Positions 62,316-64,000 of a stretch of DNA of 64,000 nucleotides are shown here, in pieces; position 1 is the first letter of the stretch; the number at the start of each line of letters is the position of its first letter. The notes under the pieces are model-generated. The model was not told the origin of the DNA. It made no database searches and worked only from the letters and a program-made list of their open reading frames with translations. This stretch comes from Variovorax boronicumulans (lineage in GTDB: Bacteria; Pseudomonadota; Gammaproteobacteria; Burkholderiales; Burkholderiaceae_C): assembly GCF_019352895.1 (NCBI RefSeq), contig NZ_JAAAFX010000008.1, positions 62,001 to 126,000 on the forward strand, read 5' to 3'. The position numbers and the translations under genes are program-made.

Positions 62316-64000
62316 GGATTCCACCAAGCGCACGGGTGCGCCGGCACTGGTGATCGAGGGCCTGGACGTGCACTACGGCCAGGCGCACGTGCTGCAGTCC
62401 GTCTCGCTCGCGCTCGACGCGGGCGTGCTGGCGGTGGTCGGGCGCAACGGCATGGGCAAGACCACGCTGTGCCGCGCCATCACCGGCATGGCGCCCGCCA
62501 CCGGCTCGATCCGCTTCCGCGGCCACGAGTTGCGCGGCCTCGCGCCCGACGAGATCACGCGCCTGGGCGTGGCCTATGTGCCACAGGGCCGGCGCGTGTG
62601 GCGTTCGCTCACGGTCGACGAACACCTGCAGCTGGCCTCGCGCACCGCAAGGCGCGGCGCCTGGACCGTGGCCCGGGTCTACGATGCGTTCCCGCGCCTG
62701 GCCGAGCGCCGGCGCAACGGCGGCGCGCAGCTCTCCGGAGGCGAGCAGCAGATGCTGGCGATCGGCCGCGCGCTGCTGTTCAACCCCAGCCTGCTGGTCA
62801 TGGACGAGCCGACCGAAGGCCTGGCGCCGGTCATCGTCGAGCACGTGGCCACGCTGCTCAAGGCGCTGGCCGACGAAGGCAGCATCTCGATCCTGCTGAT
62901 CGAGCAAAACCTGGGCGTCGCGCTGGAGGTGGCCGAGCGGGTGGCGGTGATGGTCAACGGCCGCGTCGCACACACCGTGTCGTCACAGGCGCTGGCGGCC
63001 GACAGCGCGCTACAGCAGCGCCTGCTCGGGCTGCAGGCCGGCGCCGCGGCGCATGGCGAAGCCACCGAGGCGCCGGTGGATGCCGCTGCATCGGCCGCGC
63101 TTACCACCGCGCAGGTCGTGCTGCGCGTGCGGCGTGCCGCCGACGACGACTTCGATGTCGCGCGCAGCGCACCGGCCACGCAGGGCCTGCCAGAGCCCGT
63201 CGCCGACGCACGGCCCGCACCGCCGATCGACAGGGCCTCGACGCTGGCGCCCGCCGGCCCGGCGGTGCATCTGCTCGACCTGGCGGGAGCGCAGGCCGAA
63301 CTGCAGTGCGTGCAGCAGCAGTTGAGCAAGGCCGGACGGCGCTGCGTGCTGGCCCCTGTGCCCATGGCGATGGCGCAGGGCCAGGCGGCCGACACGCTGC
63401 GCGCGCAACTGCGCGCCCGCGACGATCTGGCCGGCCTGCTGGTGCTCGCCGGCCCCGGCGACGAGGCGCTGGCCCGCGCCGTGGTCGAAGGGCTGCCGAT
63501 GGCGCTGCCCAAGTTCGTCGTCGGCGTGCGCGGCGGCGACCCGCAGCCCACCGCGCAGGCCTTCACGGCGCGCACGCTGCCGGGCGCGTTCAACCGCGTG
63601 AGCCAGGCTGTGCTGTCGCAGGTGGCGGCCAGCCTCGCCGCGCTGGTCGCGCAACAGGCGCCCGCCGCCACCGGCAGGCCCGTGGTGTGCATCACCACCG
63701 CCGACCTCGGCGACGGTGTCGCGCGCCAACTGGTGCGCACGCTGGAGCCGGCCCACGAATGCCTGCTGCTGCGCATGGACGCCGCGGGCGAGCGCAGCCT
63801 GCCCGGTCTTATCGATTCGGGCCTGCTGGCCGGCGTGATCGACCTGGCCCCGCTGGACGTGGCGCGCACCGCGCTGGCGCCGCCCCCGGCGCGCCCCGAC
63901 GCCGGCGGCGATCGCTTCACGCGTCTGGCGCGTACCGGCCTGCCCTACCTGAGCGCCGGCCTCGCGCTGGACCTGCTGCACTACGCCAGCGAAGCCGCGA
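62302..64000 (+). CDS. LivF-type ATPase fused to a Tm-1/UPF0261-like domain, 3'-truncated by the window
   Basis: 566 codons visible, still open at the window end. Residues 1-240 are a complete LivF ATPase: Walker A VVGRNGMGKTT at 46-55, signature LSGGEQQMLA, Walker B LLVMDEPTEGLAP. A linker of low complexity (about 240-315) leads to a second part with VVCITTADLGDGVARQLVRTLE near residue 460 and GLPYLSAGLALDLLHYAS at the end, which resembles Tm-1-like (UPF0261) proteins. No stop or frameshift separates the parts. Such a fusion would tie transport energising to a nucleotide-binding metabolic domain. The second assignment is by pattern only. Confidence 0.75.
   Translation, partial: MRTTEDSTKRTGAPALVIEGLDVHYGQAHVLQSVSLALDAGVLAVVGRNGMGKTTLCRAITGMAPATGSIRFRGHELRGLAPDEITRLGVAYVPQGRRVWRSLTVDEHLQLASRTARRGAWTVARVYDAFPRLAERRRNGGAQLSGGEQQMLAIGRALLFNPSLLVMDEPTEGLAPVIVEHVATLLKALADEGSISILLIEQNLGVALEVAERVAVMVNGRVAHTVSSQALAADSALQQRLLGLQAGAAAHGEATEAPVDAAASAALTTAQVVLRVRRAADDDFDVARSAPATQGLPEPVADARPAPPIDRASTLAPAGPAVHLLDLAGAQAELQCVQQQLSKAGRRCVLAPVPMAMAQGQAADTLRAQLRARDDLAGLLVLAGPGDEALARAVVEGLPMALPKFVVGVRGGDPQPTAQAFTARTLPGAFNRVSQAVLSQVAASLAALVAQQAPAATGRPVVCITTADLGDGVARQLVRTLEPAHECLLLRMDAAGERSLPGLIDSGLLAGVIDLAPLDVARTALAPPPARPDAGGDRFTRLARTGLPYLSAGLALDLLHYASEAA

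Overview
The window is about 69% GC by eye, very gene-dense, and uses almost only G/C-ending codons. The gene content points to a Comamonadaceae betaproteobacterium, most likely Variovorax or a close relative: split methionine synthase, Liv-type ABC transporters, a Bug-type tricarboxylate receptor, many LysR regulators, FAH-family hydrolases, and GC-rich dispersed repeats. This is recognition, not a database search. I see no rRNA, tRNA, CRISPR array, insertion sequence or prophage.

Layout. 1-2.3 kb: end of a Bug receptor, a class II aldolase and a PanE-like reductase. 2.3-5.9 kb: alanine racemase divergent from the lysophospholipid transporter LplT, then a glutathione peroxidase and a small exported protein. 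6-9 kb: three regulators. 9-13.2 kb: glcF, a DUF1275 protein, glcE and an SMP-30 lactonase, without glcD. 13.4-16.1 kb: a nitrogen-regulated TorF porin-glnK-amtB unit with a good sigma-54 promoter. 16.2-20.1 kb: comM, an FAH-family enzyme and an acyltransferase.

The centrepiece is 20.1-37.0 kb, a reductive nicotinate/nicotinamide degradation locus. An eleven-gene leftward operon runs from a 6-hydroxynicotinate reductase homologue (33.8 kb), through a UPF0280 (ApbE-like) protein, two DUF1185 proteins and a complete Liv-type ABC transporter, to a Tat-exported nicotinamidase and a NicA/NicB-type nicotinate dehydrogenase with three haem motifs. Divergent from it are a ferredoxin-NADP reductase, a TetR regulator and an enamidase. 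The inferred route is nicotinamide to nicotinate (outside the cytoplasm), uptake, 6-hydroxynicotinate, 1,4,5,6-tetrahydro-6-oxonicotinate, 2-formylglutarate. This combines an aerobic-type dehydrogenase with the reductive and ring-opening steps known from Eubacterium (Clostridium) barkeri.

37-44 kb: a zinc-ribbon membrane protein, a fatty-acid hydroxylase-family enzyme, a DHA2 MFS pump, two LysR regulators, a lipoprotein and an SDR. 44-54 kb: the two halves of a split MetH about 5 kb apart, with an apparent SAH riboswitch ahead of the larger half; between them lie a composite repeat, a DinG-type helicase, a PACE efflux pump with its LysR regulator, and an SH3 protein. 54-64 kb: an AraC-controlled catabolic operon (FAH hydrolase, alpha/beta hydrolase, amidohydrolase, second Liv transporter). 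Its last gene joins a LivF ATPase to a Tm-1/UPF0261-like domain and runs off the window.
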